A stretch of 5,444 bases of DNA from Spirochaetota bacterium (GCA_023398155.1 JAEWSV010000091.1:1-5444), one strand, 5' to 3'; positions 1 through 5,444 are shown, numbered from the stretch's first letter. Translations and numbers: made by a program. Notes: generated by a model from the letters alone, not told the origin.

Positions 1-16
1 CGGTCCACGTGGTCTT

Positions 17-36
17 TTGTAGACAACTGTCTACAA
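17..36. promoter_or_regulatory. Perfect palindrome, candidate operator
   Basis: TTGTAGACA and TGTCTACAA form 9-bp perfect arms around a 2-base centre (AC). The size and symmetry suit a dimeric helix-turn-helix repressor. The core ACA-AC-TGT loosely resembles the ACAnnTGT core bound by BlaI/MecI/CopY-type winged-helix regulators, but the outer bases differ from the usual TACAnnTGTA, so no regulator can be named. No T-run follows on the plus strand, which argues against an intrinsic terminator in that direction. It lies about 80 bases upstream of the 114-122 promoter candidate, and could instead serve a gene off the left edge. Confidence 0.5.
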
Positions 37-113
37 GAATAGCCTATGGAGGCGCTTGCATCCTCGGTACGGCGGGTATAGGATGGTCGCAAGTAAAAGA
101 TTTATAAAAGTTA

Positions 114-122
114 TGTAATAAT
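114..122 (+). promoter_or_regulatory. Possible extended -10 promoter
   Basis: TG-T-AATAAT matches the extended -10 pattern TGn-TATAAT with one mismatch in the hexamer. It sits in an AT-rich tract (about 91-122) that could help recruit polymerase. No good -35 box is visible 16-18 bases upstream. If used, transcription would start near 129 and meet the strong terminator at 177-207, giving an RNA of about 80 bases. A second AT-rich -10-like string, TATATAA, lies at 147-153 and is an equally unproven alternative. Confidence 0.25.
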
Positions 123-176
123 CTCAGTTCAGAACCGCCCATTCATTATATAAAGCATGGCCGGATCGGCCAATCG

Positions 177-207
177 AACAGCCCTGTAAACGGGGCTGTT
201 TTATTTT
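177..207 (+). terminator. Intrinsic (Rho-independent) terminator
   Basis: AACAGCCCTG (177-186) pairs with CGGGGCTGTT (191-200) as a 10-bp stem with one T-G wobble and a TAAA loop. It is followed directly by TTATTTT. This is a textbook plus-strand intrinsic terminator, and there is no equivalent T-run for the opposite strand. No coding region precedes it in the window. It must therefore end a transcript from beyond the left edge, a short RNA started within 1-176, or act as an attenuator in a long helicase leader. A short hairpin (158-163 with 167-172) lies just upstream. Confidence 0.8.
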
Positions 208-224
208 GCATGCTTTTTAGGCAC

Positions 225-254
225 TAGACTCGAACCGTTCGCATAGGGTACTAT
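225..254 (+). promoter_or_regulatory. Weak promoter candidate for the helicase gene
   Basis: TAGACT (225-230) and TACTAT (249-254), 18 bases apart, each match four of six bases of the -35 and -10 consensus. An overlapping alternative is TTCGCA (238-243) with CATATT (262-267), also 18 bases apart. Either would give a leader of roughly 85-100 bases before the helicase ATG. Neither is strong enough to prefer. The assignment rests mostly on position, downstream of the terminator and upstream of the gene. Confidence 0.25.
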
Positions 255-324
255 TCGTTACCATATTTTTGCGTTAGATCCCGCAGTCAGCGTAATCCGC
301 CCGTTGTGCCTGTTTCGGCCTTTC

Positions 325-355
325 GTGCGCTCCGCCGGGAACCGCGCACAAGGAA
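325..355 (+). promoter_or_regulatory. Helicase leader hairpin and Shine-Dalgarno
   Basis: GTGCGC (325-330) can pair with GCGCAC (344-349), with a 13-base loop. The Shine-Dalgarno-like AAGGAA (350-355) starts at the base after the stem, four bases before the ATG at 360. This ribosome site selects ATG 360 over the in-frame GTG at 306, which would add 18 Arg-rich residues and has no comparable site before it. The stem does not cover the Shine-Dalgarno, so any regulatory effect is conjecture. Confidence 0.5.
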
Positions 356-359
356 CGAA

Positions 360-2204
360 ATGACCACCGATACCTCCCTCTCGTTCGAAGGGTTCGGCCT
401 ATCCGCGCCCGTACTCGCCGCGCTCGCCCGTAAGGGTTTTACCGCCCCGAGCTCCATCCAAGCGCTCGCGCTTCCCCGCCTCCTCGCCGACGAGGGCCAC
501 CTCGTTGCGAAGGCCCGCACCGGTACGGGTAAGACCGCGGCCTTCGGCATACCTCTCGTGGAGCGCCTCACCTCAGCGGGGCCGGCTCCGCGCGCACTCG
601 TCCTGGCGCCGACGCGCGAACTCGCGCTGCAGGTCGCCCAGGAGATCCGCTCCATCGCGGGCGGGCCCTTCCCCCGCGTGGCGGCAGTCTACGGCGGCGC
701 GTCCATCGGTCCGCAGCTCCGCGACCTCTCCCGCGGCGTGGAGATCGTCGTCGGCACCCCGGGCCGCGTCATGGACCACCTGGAGCGCGGCTCCCTCGAC
801 CTTTCCTCCATCGAATGGTTCGTGCTCGATGAGGCTGACGAGATGCTCGACATGGGCTTCCTCGAGGACGTGGAGGCGATTCTCGCCAAGACGAATCCCG
901 CCCGCCGAGTCGCGCTATTCTCCGCCACCATGCCCGCCCCCATCCTCCGGGTGATCCGCCAACACATCGGCGAAGTGGATATAATCGAAGACAAGGCGAA
1001 TGAGGACGAGAAGCCCGCGGTGGACCAGTTCCATCTCGTGCTCCGCAAAGAAGACCGACTGGAAGCCCTGCGCCGCATCATCGATTCGGCGGAGGAATTC
1101 TACGGACTCGTCTTCTGCGCTACCAAGGTCGAATCCGACGAACTATCGCGGCGCCTCGTGGAAGGCGGCTACGCGGCCGAGGCCATACACGGCGATCTTT
1201 CGCAGGAAGCGCGTGAGCGCACCCTGCGCCGTTTCCGTTCCAAGCTCACGACCATCCTCGTGGCCACCGACGTGGCGGCGCGCGGCATCGACGTAGAGCG
1301 CCTCACCCACGTCATCAACTGGGACCTCCCGAACGATCGCGAGTCCTACGTCCACCGCATCGGCCGCACGGGCCGCGCGGGACGCCGCGGTACCGCCATC
1401 AGCTTCGTGCTGCCCATGGGCCGCGGCCGCGTCGCCATGCTCTCCAAGAGCGTGGAGAATACGCTCGGCGCGCCGATCCTCCGCATGGAGGTCCCGACGG
1501 TGGAGTCGGTGATGGAAGCCTCCCGCCGCCGCGTACTCGCCGCCACGTTGGCCGCCGGTCCCGGCGCTGCCGAGGCGGCAGAGGCGGCCTCCGCCGACGG
1601 CGAAAACGACGCCGTCTCCCTGGATCAGGAAGCGGCCCCGGAGTCCTTCGGCCCCGACGATCCCCGCGCGATGCTCGCCGAAGAACTCCTTGCCGTCCTC
1701 GGGCCGCGCCGCGCGATCGAAGCGCTCGTGTCGGCCGCGTACGGCAACGTCCTGGATCCCTCCCGCTACGCGCCCATCGCCGAAGTGCCGGACCGGCCCC
1801 GCAGGGAAGGCGGTTTCCGCGACGGCGGACGGCCCTTCGGAGAACGCCCCTCGGGCGAACGCCCCATGGGCGCGCGCTCCTACGGCGGCAGGCCCTTCGG
1901 CGGCCGGTCGTACAACGATCGCCGCGACGATGGCCGTACCGATGACCAGGGCGGCAGGGGCGGCTCCGCGCGCGTCTACGTCGGCGTGGGCCGTCACCAC
2001 GGCGCCTCTGCGCGCGACGTCGCGGGTCTCCTTATGCGGGCCGGCGGCGTAAGCGGTCGTTTAGTGGACGCGGTGGACGTGCGGGACTTCTGCGCCTTCG
2101 CGACGCTGCCCGTGGACGCGGCCCGCCGCGCCGTGGAATTCGCCCGCCGCGATCCGGCTCTGCCCGCGATCCGCCCGGCCGCTCCCGTCGGCGAGCGCCG
2201 CTAA
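360..2204 (+). CDS. deaD: DeaD/CsdA-type DEAD-box ATP-dependent RNA helicase
   Basis: This 614-residue cytoplasmic helicase should use ATP to unwind short RNA duplexes. Family members act in ribosome assembly, mRNA decay and cold adaptation. All core motifs are visible: Q motif (GFTAPSSIQ, 26-34), Walker A ARTGTGKT (52-59), PTREL (84-88), TPGR (133-136), DEAD (157-160), SAT (188-190), motif IV near 249-258, HGD (277-279), ATDVAARGID (302-311) and HRIGRTGR (332-339). After the second RecA domain come an Ala-rich spacer (about 395-427), a helical segment (about 433-460), an Arg-Gly repeat linker (about 480-535) and a DbpA-type RNA-binding domain (about 538-597). Core, basic linker and DbpA domain in this order match E. 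coli DeaD in plan and length, but DeaD's RGG-rich tail after that domain is absent. ATG 360 is chosen for AAGGAA at 350-355. The gene is followed by a GC hairpin and looks monocistronic. Helicase identity is certain; the DeaD subfamily is likely. Confidence 0.95.
   Translation: MTTDTSLSFEGFGLSAPVLAALARKGFTAPSSIQALALPRLLADEGHLVAKARTGTGKTAAFGIPLVERLTSAGPAPRALVLAPTRELALQVAQEIRSIAGGPFPRVAAVYGGASIGPQLRDLSRGVEIVVGTPGRVMDHLERGSLDLSSIEWFVLDEADEMLDMGFLEDVEAILAKTNPARRVALFSATMPAPILRVIRQHIGEVDIIEDKANEDEKPAVDQFHLVLRKEDRLEALRRIIDSAEEFYGLVFCATKVESDELSRRLVEGGYAAEAIHGDLSQEARERTLRRFRSKLTTILVATDVAARGIDVERLTHVINWDLPNDRESYVHRIGRTGRAGRRGTAISFVLPMGRGRVAMLSKSVENTLGAPILRMEVPTVESVMEASRRRVLAATLAAGPGAAEAAEAASADGENDAVSLDQEAAPESFGPDDPRAMLAEELLAVLGPRRAIEALVSAAYGNVLDPSRYAPIAEVPDRPRREGGFRDGGRPFGERPSGERPMGARSYGGRPFGGRSYNDRRDDGRTDDQGGRGGSARVYVGVGRHHGASARDVAGLLMRAGGVSGRLVDAVDVRDFCAFATLPVDAARRAVEFARRDPALPAIRPAAPVGERR
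1830..1919 (+). repeat. Six in-frame 15-base units encoding R-(P/S)-x-(G/N)-x
   Basis: Residues 491-520 of the helicase read as six consecutive pentapeptides: RPFGE, RPSGE, RPMGA, RSYGG, RPFGG and RSYND, followed by another Arg. At DNA level these are six diverged 15-base units. Arg-Gly-aromatic repeats are typical of disordered RNA-binding linkers. Here the array tethers the helicase core to the DbpA domain. The exact five-residue period suggests growth by tandem duplication. Confidence 0.85.
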
Positions 2205-2250
2205 CGCCGACTCTCGCACGGGTCAGCCGATCGCTGCGTAAGCGGTCGTT
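2047..2250 (+). repeat. 15-base direct repeat, in-gene and 3' flanking copies
   Basis: GCGTAAGCGGTCGTT occurs at 2047-2061, inside the DbpA-domain coding region, and again at 2236-2250, 32 bases past the helicase stop. The second copy runs into the left arm of the hairpin at 2249-2272. The flanks do not match, so this is not an extended duplication. It may be coincidence or the trace of a local rearrangement. Confidence 0.5.
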
Positions 2251-2272
2251 CCCGGCCCCCGCGGGCCGGGAA
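2249..2272 (+). terminator. GC-rich hairpin after the helicase gene, likely terminator
   Basis: TTCCCGGCCC (2249-2258) pairs perfectly with GGGCCGGGAA (2263-2272) around a 4-base loop. It lies 44 bases past the helicase stop and just ahead of the promoter of the next gene, which is where a terminator is expected. No T-run follows (TCGCTCCG), so it is not a canonical intrinsic terminator. It may work as a U-less terminator or stabilise the 3' end after Rho-dependent termination. The stem is symmetric and could act in either direction. Confidence 0.5.
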
Positions 2273-2286
2273 TCGCTCCGCCGACG

Positions 2287-2315
2287 TTGCCTCCTGGCCG
2301 ATCACGCCCTATACT
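2287..2315 (+). promoter_or_regulatory. Sigma-70-type promoter for the DHOD-like gene
   Basis: TTGCCT (2287-2292) and TATACT (2310-2315) are separated by exactly 17 bases. The -10 matches five of six consensus positions and the -35 matches TTG. Predicted transcription starts near 2322, giving a leader of about 25 bases that contains the Shine-Dalgarno. This is the best promoter match in the window, and it supports separate transcription from the helicase gene. Confidence 0.65.
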
Positions 2316-2335
2316 ATCCTCGCGACACTTATGCG

Positions 2336-2341
2336 AGGAGG
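2336..2341 (+). promoter_or_regulatory. Ribosome binding site fixing a GTG start
   Basis: AGGAGG is a full Shine-Dalgarno match, five bases before GTG at 2347. It selects this GTG over the upstream in-frame TTG at 2287, which coincides with the -35 box and would add 20 residues outside the family's normal N-terminus. Confidence 0.9.
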
Positions 2342-2346
2342 ACTCC

Positions 2347-3327
2347 GTGGCCGACCTTTCTACTACTTACCTTGGACTGAAGCTCGACAATCCGATCGTC
2401 GTCGCATCGAGCGGCCTGACCGCTGGCGTCGAAGGCGTCAAGAAAGCGGCGGCCGCGGGAGCGGGCGCCGTCACCCTCAAGTCGCTCTTCGAGGAACAAC
2501 TCCGCGCCGACTTGAATTCGACCGCGGGGACCCTGGATACCGCGCACTCCGAGGCGGAGGCGTTCTTGGAATCCATGGGCGTGCACGGCGGGGCGGGGGA
2601 ATACCTCGACCTGATCCGTTCCTCCGTGGCCGCGGTCAAAATTCCGGTCATCGCGAGCGTCAACTGCCAGGAAGGCGACCTATGGGTTGACTTCGCCGAG
2701 CAGATCGAAGCCGCGGGCGCCGCGGCCATCGAGCTCAACGTGGCCGTCATGCCGCGTTCCGCCTCCGAGGCTTCCAAGGAACTGGAAGACCGTACGGTGG
2801 ACGTGGTCCGCAACGTAGCGGTCCGATGCTCGCTCCCCATCGCCGTCAAGATCGGCCCGTATTTCACCAATCCCGCGAATCTCGTGGAGCGCCTCGCCGG
2901 CGCCGGCGCTAAGGCGACCGTACTCTTCAATCGTTTCTATCGATTGGACATCGACTTGGACGAGATGCGGGTCACCGCCGGACCCGTTAGGAGCGGAGCG
3001 GAGGAATACCACGAGAGCATCCGCTGGATCGCGAACCTTTACGGAGCGGTAAAGGGCGACCTCATCGGCGGAACGGGCGTCCACTCGGGGGAAACCGCGC
3101 TCAAATTCATCGCCGCGGGGGCTTGCGGCGTCCAGGTCTGCTCCGCGGTCTATAAGGGCGGTTGGACCGCGCTTTCGGCCATGGTCGCCGACATGGGCTC
3201 CCGCCTGGATGCCCTCGGCATCCCATCAGTGGCCGCGCTCCGCGGCAAGCTCGCCCGGAGATCGCTCGTCGCCGGCGACGCCTACGAGCGCCTGCAGTAC
3301 GTGAAGGCGCTTACCGGCATTTCCTGA
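2347..3327 (+). CDS. Dihydroorotate dehydrogenase-like FMN TIM-barrel protein
   Basis: This 326-residue protein resembles the 'dihydroorotate dehydrogenase-like' family, a class-1 DHOD relative of uncertain substrate. It starts with the family signature LSTTYLGLKLDNPIVVASSGLT (about 4-25). Class-1-like positions are kept: LKSLFEEQ (K45, S46), IASVN (N106), VKIGP (K168), LFNRF (N195), and the phosphate-binding GGTGV (241-245) and GVQVCSAV (261-268). The loop that carries the catalytic base in true DHODs (LNxSCPN, Cys or Ser) reads LNVAVMPRS here, with no Cys or Ser at the aligned place. Orotate formation is therefore doubtful, although an FMN redox reaction remains likely. No signal peptide or membrane segment is visible, so it should be cytoplasmic. 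GTG 2347 follows AGGAGG and gives the expected family N-terminus. It has its own promoter, and no other pyrimidine gene is nearby. The fold and family are confident; the substrate is unknown. Confidence 0.88.
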   Translation: MADLSTTYLGLKLDNPIVVASSGLTAGVEGVKKAAAAGAGAVTLKSLFEEQLRADLNSTAGTLDTAHSEAEAFLESMGVHGGAGEYLDLIRSSVAAVKIPVIASVNCQEGDLWVDFAEQIEAAGAAAIELNVAVMPRSASEASKELEDRTVDVVRNVAVRCSLPIAVKIGPYFTNPANLVERLAGAGAKATVLFNRFYRLDIDLDEMRVTAGPVRSGAEEYHESIRWIANLYGAVKGDLIGGTGVHSGETALKFIAAGACGVQVCSAVYKGGWTALSAMVADMGSRLDALGIPSVAALRGKLARRSLVAGDAYERLQYVKALTGIS

Positions 3328-3344
3328 TTTGTTTTCGCTCCGTT

Positions 3345-3353
3345 TGCGATAAT
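3345..3353 (+). promoter_or_regulatory. Extended -10 / sigma-28-like promoter for the chemoreceptor gene
   Basis: TG-C-GATAAT is an extended -10 element with one hexamer mismatch. Read as a motility promoter, TGCGATAA (3345-3352) matches six of eight bases of the sigma-28 -10 consensus GCCGATAA. A GTTT at 3331-3334 sits ten bases upstream, close to the GTTT of the sigma-28 -35 box, but the preceding TAAA is missing. The start would fall near 3360, about 20 bases before the GTG. No terminator separates this from the previous stop, so read-through is also possible. Confidence 0.45.
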
Positions 3354-3366
3354 CATGTAAATCATC

Positions 3367-3374
3367 GGTGAGGG
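3367..3374 (+). promoter_or_regulatory. Ribosome binding site deciding the GTG start of the chemoreceptor
   Basis: GGTGAGGG contains GGTGA, complementary to the 16S anti-Shine-Dalgarno, seven bases before GTG 3379. An in-frame TAA at 3358-3360 excludes any earlier start. The next in-frame ATG, at codon 20, would cut through the first membrane segment. Confidence 0.7.
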
Positions 3375-3378
3375 TATC

Positions 3379-5444
3379 GTGCGCGTATCGAATAGGGTCT
3401 TTCTGTCATCCATCGGGACGAACGCCGTGGGCTGCATGGTGTACGTCGGTGTGCTTTCGGTTATTTACGGACGGTTCCTCGCGGCCACAACGGCATTGTT
3501 CACTGCGGTGGGTCTCGTCTTCGTCGTCTTCGTTCCTCTCGCGCTCTTCCTCCGTCATTCCGCGCGCCCGCTGGACGCCCTAGAGCAGGGAGGAGTCCAG
3601 GACGTGGCGGCTATCGACGCTGCCCACTACCGCGTGACCCTGCACGGCATCCTTACCCAGAACATCGCCATCCTCGTCGCCTTCCTCATCGCGTTCTCCG
3701 CCATGGAGGGCGATCCGCTGCTCTTCATGAAGCTCGATTTTTGGCGCGAACTCCTGGTCCTCCAATCGGTCTTCATGATCACCGGCATCGTCCACACCGG
3801 CGCGGTGGACCTCTTCGTCGCCAAGGCCCGCGATCGCGGCGGCATCTCGTCCTACTCGGGCGGCAAGCGGTTCACCATCGGGGCCAAGATCTGCGTTATG
3901 GGCATGGCCCTCGTGCTCTCGGCGGTCGCTTACATGACCGCGATCGGCCAGATCAGCGTCCTGGAAATCTATAAGGACCTCAAGATCGCGACGACGCGGG
4001 TGGGTTACCGGAGCCTCCCGGACCGGGACGGGAAAATCGAGGCCATGCGCGGCATGGTGGACAATACGGACGCGCTCATCGCGGAGATGAAGGCCTATAA
4101 CGACGCCCTCCGCGCGGAAATTGAGGCCGATGCCTCGACCCCGCTCTCCGACGAGTACGTCAAGAATTTCTTCAACGAGAAGATCGCTCCTTCGCCGCTC
4201 GTCGGCTTCCTGGAACGTAAGTCGGACGCGGTCGTCCGTAGGTCGTTCATCTACCTCGCGTTCCTCCTGCCCGTCTCCCTCGGCGTGCTTACGCTGTTCG
4301 CGTATTCCCTCTCCTATCGATTCCGGAGCCTCAGGCGACGGACCGCGGAAATGGCGGCCGGCGGAAAGGATCTCGTCGCGCGCCTCTCCGTCACCGGCCT
4401 CGACGATATCGGCAGCATCGCCGACGACTTCAACCGTATCCTGGACGTCCGCGCCAAAGAAACGGTCGAGATCCGCGACGCGACGGGCCATGCCACCGAA
4501 TCTTGGCGCGCGCTCGGCGATTCCGTCCAGGACGTGGCTAAGCGGGTATCGCGCCTCGCCGTCGCCGCCGATGAGGCGCGGCTACGGGCGAGCGACCAAC
4601 GTTCGCTCACGGCGGACGCGGGGAACGAGGTGCGGTCCCTCCGGGAGGCGGGGCGCGACCTGGAAGGTACGGTCCTTCAGCTCGATGCCGCGATAGAAGA
4701 GCTTTCCAAATTCCTCATGGATACCCTGAAGACCGTCTCTTCCGTGCGGGATTCCAGTAATACGAATTCCGGTATCCTGACCAAACTCGGCGCGGATTCC
4801 CGCCGGGGGGCCAAGGCCGTCGCGGCCTCGAGCGAATCTCTGGAAGAGATCCGCGGCGCCTCGCGTAAAGTGGGCGAACTCGTCGGCTCGGTCGCCGATG
4901 TCGCGGAGCGTACGAACCTGCTCGCGATGAACGCTTCCATAGAAGCCGCCCACGCCGGCGCGGCGGGCCGAGGCTTCGCCGTCGTCGCGCACGAGATCCG
5001 GTCGCTCGCGGCATCCGCTACGGCGATCGCGGCCCAGGTGGCCGAGCGTAACCGCGCTATGGAGGAGACGATTAACCGCGGCGTCGCCCTTTCCCACGAG
5101 GTAGCGGAGACCTTCAAGACGATCCAGGAAGGCACCGCGGGCGCCGAGGGCGCGACGGCGGTGATCAACGGCGCCATGGACGGCCAAGACGAGCGGACCG
5201 GAGCGACGCAACGCGCCATCCGCGAGTTGGTCGCGTCATCGGGGAAGGTCCGCGAACTCGCGCAACTGCAGCTTTCCCGGAGCGACGGCCTCGGCCGCTT
5301 CACCGAGACTGTCGTGGAATCGTCGCAGGCCGCCTACGGCGCCGCGGACGAGCAGAGCAGGCTCGCCTCGGAAATCGACGCCGCCGCCAAGGGCATGGAA
5401 GAGGCCGCGTCGGTCGCGGCGCGGCTCGTCGGACGGATTATGGA
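3379..5444 (+). CDS. Multi-pass methyl-accepting chemotaxis protein, 3' end cut by window
   Basis: This is an inner-membrane chemoreceptor that should relay a signal to CheW/CheA. The frame is open from GTG 3379 to the edge (688 codons, no stop). Hydrophobic segments lie near residues 7-33, 35-58, 91-109, 125-147, 167-190 and 290-312. Basic short loops (about 59-90 and 148-166) suggest a cytoplasmic N-terminus. That places the roughly 100-residue loop 191-289 in the periplasm as a possible small sensor. A HAMP-like region (about 310-358) contains LDDIGSIADDFNRI. The long helical signalling hairpin follows, with its tip at 510-544 (ERTNLLAMNASIEAAHAG, then GRGFAVVAHEIRSLA). By alignment with Tsr, E522 and E539 match E385 and E402, H525 replaces R388 and A528 replaces E391. 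The returning helix (540-688) already nearly equals the outgoing one, so little of the protein should be missing. No known ligand-binding domain is recognised. The receptor call is firm; the ligand is unknown. Confidence 0.93.
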   Translation, partial: MRVSNRVFLSSIGTNAVGCMVYVGVLSVIYGRFLAATTALFTAVGLVFVVFVPLALFLRHSARPLDALEQGGVQDVAAIDAAHYRVTLHGILTQNIAILVAFLIAFSAMEGDPLLFMKLDFWRELLVLQSVFMITGIVHTGAVDLFVAKARDRGGISSYSGGKRFTIGAKICVMGMALVLSAVAYMTAIGQISVLEIYKDLKIATTRVGYRSLPDRDGKIEAMRGMVDNTDALIAEMKAYNDALRAEIEADASTPLSDEYVKNFFNEKIAPSPLVGFLERKSDAVVRRSFIYLAFLLPVSLGVLTLFAYSLSYRFRSLRRRTAEMAAGGKDLVARLSVTGLDDIGSIADDFNRILDVRAKETVEIRDATGHATESWRALGDSVQDVAKRVSRLAVAADEARLRASDQRSLTADAGNEVRSLREAGRDLEGTVLQLDAAIEELSKFLMDTLKTVSSVRDSSNTNSGILTKLGADSRRGAKAVAASSESLEEIRGASRKVGELVGSVADVAERTNLLAMNASIEAAHAGAAGRGFAVVAHEIRSLAASATAIAAQVAERNRAMEETINRGVALSHEVAETFKTIQEGTAGAEGATAVINGAMDGQDERTGATQRAIRELVASSGKVRELAQLQLSRSDGLGRFTETVVESSQAAYGAADEQSRLASEIDAAAKGMEEAASVAARLVGRIM

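Larger units (their letters stand above)
1..359. other. AT-richer intergenic leader, no protein gene
   Basis: This stretch has clearly lower GC than the coding part of the window, and its reading frames are broken by stops. The longest open piece from the left edge ends at a TAA at 108-110, and its translation resembles nothing I recognise. A tiny ATG frame at 46-81 (11 codons) has no ribosome binding site. The region holds a palindrome, an intrinsic terminator, promoter-like AT-rich segments and the 5' leader of the helicase gene, all listed separately. A gene on either strand could lie just beyond the left edge, but none can be demonstrated inside the window. Confidence 0.7.

Noticed and set aside
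46..81. 11-codon ATG frame in the upstream region
   Set aside because: No ribosome binding site and too short to support; it could be a leader peptide but nothing indicates this.
306..359. N-terminal extension of the helicase from GTG 306
   Set aside because: It would add 18 residues with no family similarity, and it lacks a Shine-Dalgarno; ATG 360 has AAGGAA at suitable spacing.
1830..1919. CRISPR-like array
   Set aside because: The 15-base units are contiguous with no spacers, lie in frame inside the helicase gene and encode an Arg-Gly linker.
1143..2000. 285-residue minus-strand open frame
   Set aside because: It is antisense to the well-supported helicase and is a low-complexity Ala/Gly/Val/Arg frame typical of GC-rich shadows.
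2287..2346. N-terminal extension of the DHOD-like protein from TTG 2287
   Set aside because: The TTG coincides with the predicted -35 box, and the extension covers the promoter and Shine-Dalgarno. GTG 2347 gives the normal family start.
3580..4491. 303-residue minus-strand open frame
   Set aside because: It lies wholly antisense to the chemoreceptor, is rich in Asp/Glu/Arg/His as expected from reading GC-biased codons backwards, and has no recognisable motif.
4582..5303. Two overlapping minus-strand open frames of about 209 and 208 residues
   Set aside because: Both are antisense to the conserved chemoreceptor signalling domain, whose plus-strand reading is unambiguous.
360..5444. A single operon or new multi-gene system of helicase, flavoenzyme and receptor
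   Set aside because: Each gene has its own promoter-like and Shine-Dalgarno signals, a hairpin separates the first two, and the functions do not link. Shared strand alone is weak evidence.

Overview
The window is GC-rich, with strong third-position G/C bias in its genes. It holds three plus-strand protein genes after an AT-richer, gene-free leader of about 360 bases. The organism is probably a GC-rich spirochaete or relative. This rests mainly on the wording of the chemoreceptor tip (ERTNLLAMNASIEAAHAG), which resembles spirochaete receptors. It is an inference, not a demonstrated assignment.

Layout. Bases 1-359 hold a perfect 9-bp-arm palindrome (17-36), an extended -10-like element (114-122), a strong intrinsic terminator (177-207), weak promoter candidates and the helicase ribosome binding site. 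Bases 360-2204 encode a 614-residue DeaD/CsdA-type DEAD-box RNA helicase with an Arg-Gly pentapeptide-repeat linker and a C-terminal DbpA-type RNA-binding domain. Bases 2205-2346 hold a 10-bp GC hairpin, a convincing sigma-70-type promoter and a strong Shine-Dalgarno. Bases 2347-3327 encode a 326-residue dihydroorotate-dehydrogenase-like FMN protein whose catalytic Cys/Ser position appears lost. After a 51-base gap with its own promoter-like signal, an open frame runs from a GTG at 3379 off the right edge. It encodes a multi-pass methyl-accepting chemotaxis protein (six predicted membrane segments, HAMP, signalling hairpin), of which 688 codons are visible.

The three genes share a strand but look like separate units: each has its own promoter-like and Shine-Dalgarno signals, and their roles (RNA remodelling, a flavoenzyme of uncertain substrate, chemosensing) do not form an obvious pathway. 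I do not see a new multi-gene system. The most interesting items are the possible small RNA or attenuator ahead of the helicase, the unusual membrane architecture of the chemoreceptor with an altered tip, and the non-canonical active site of the DHOD-like protein.
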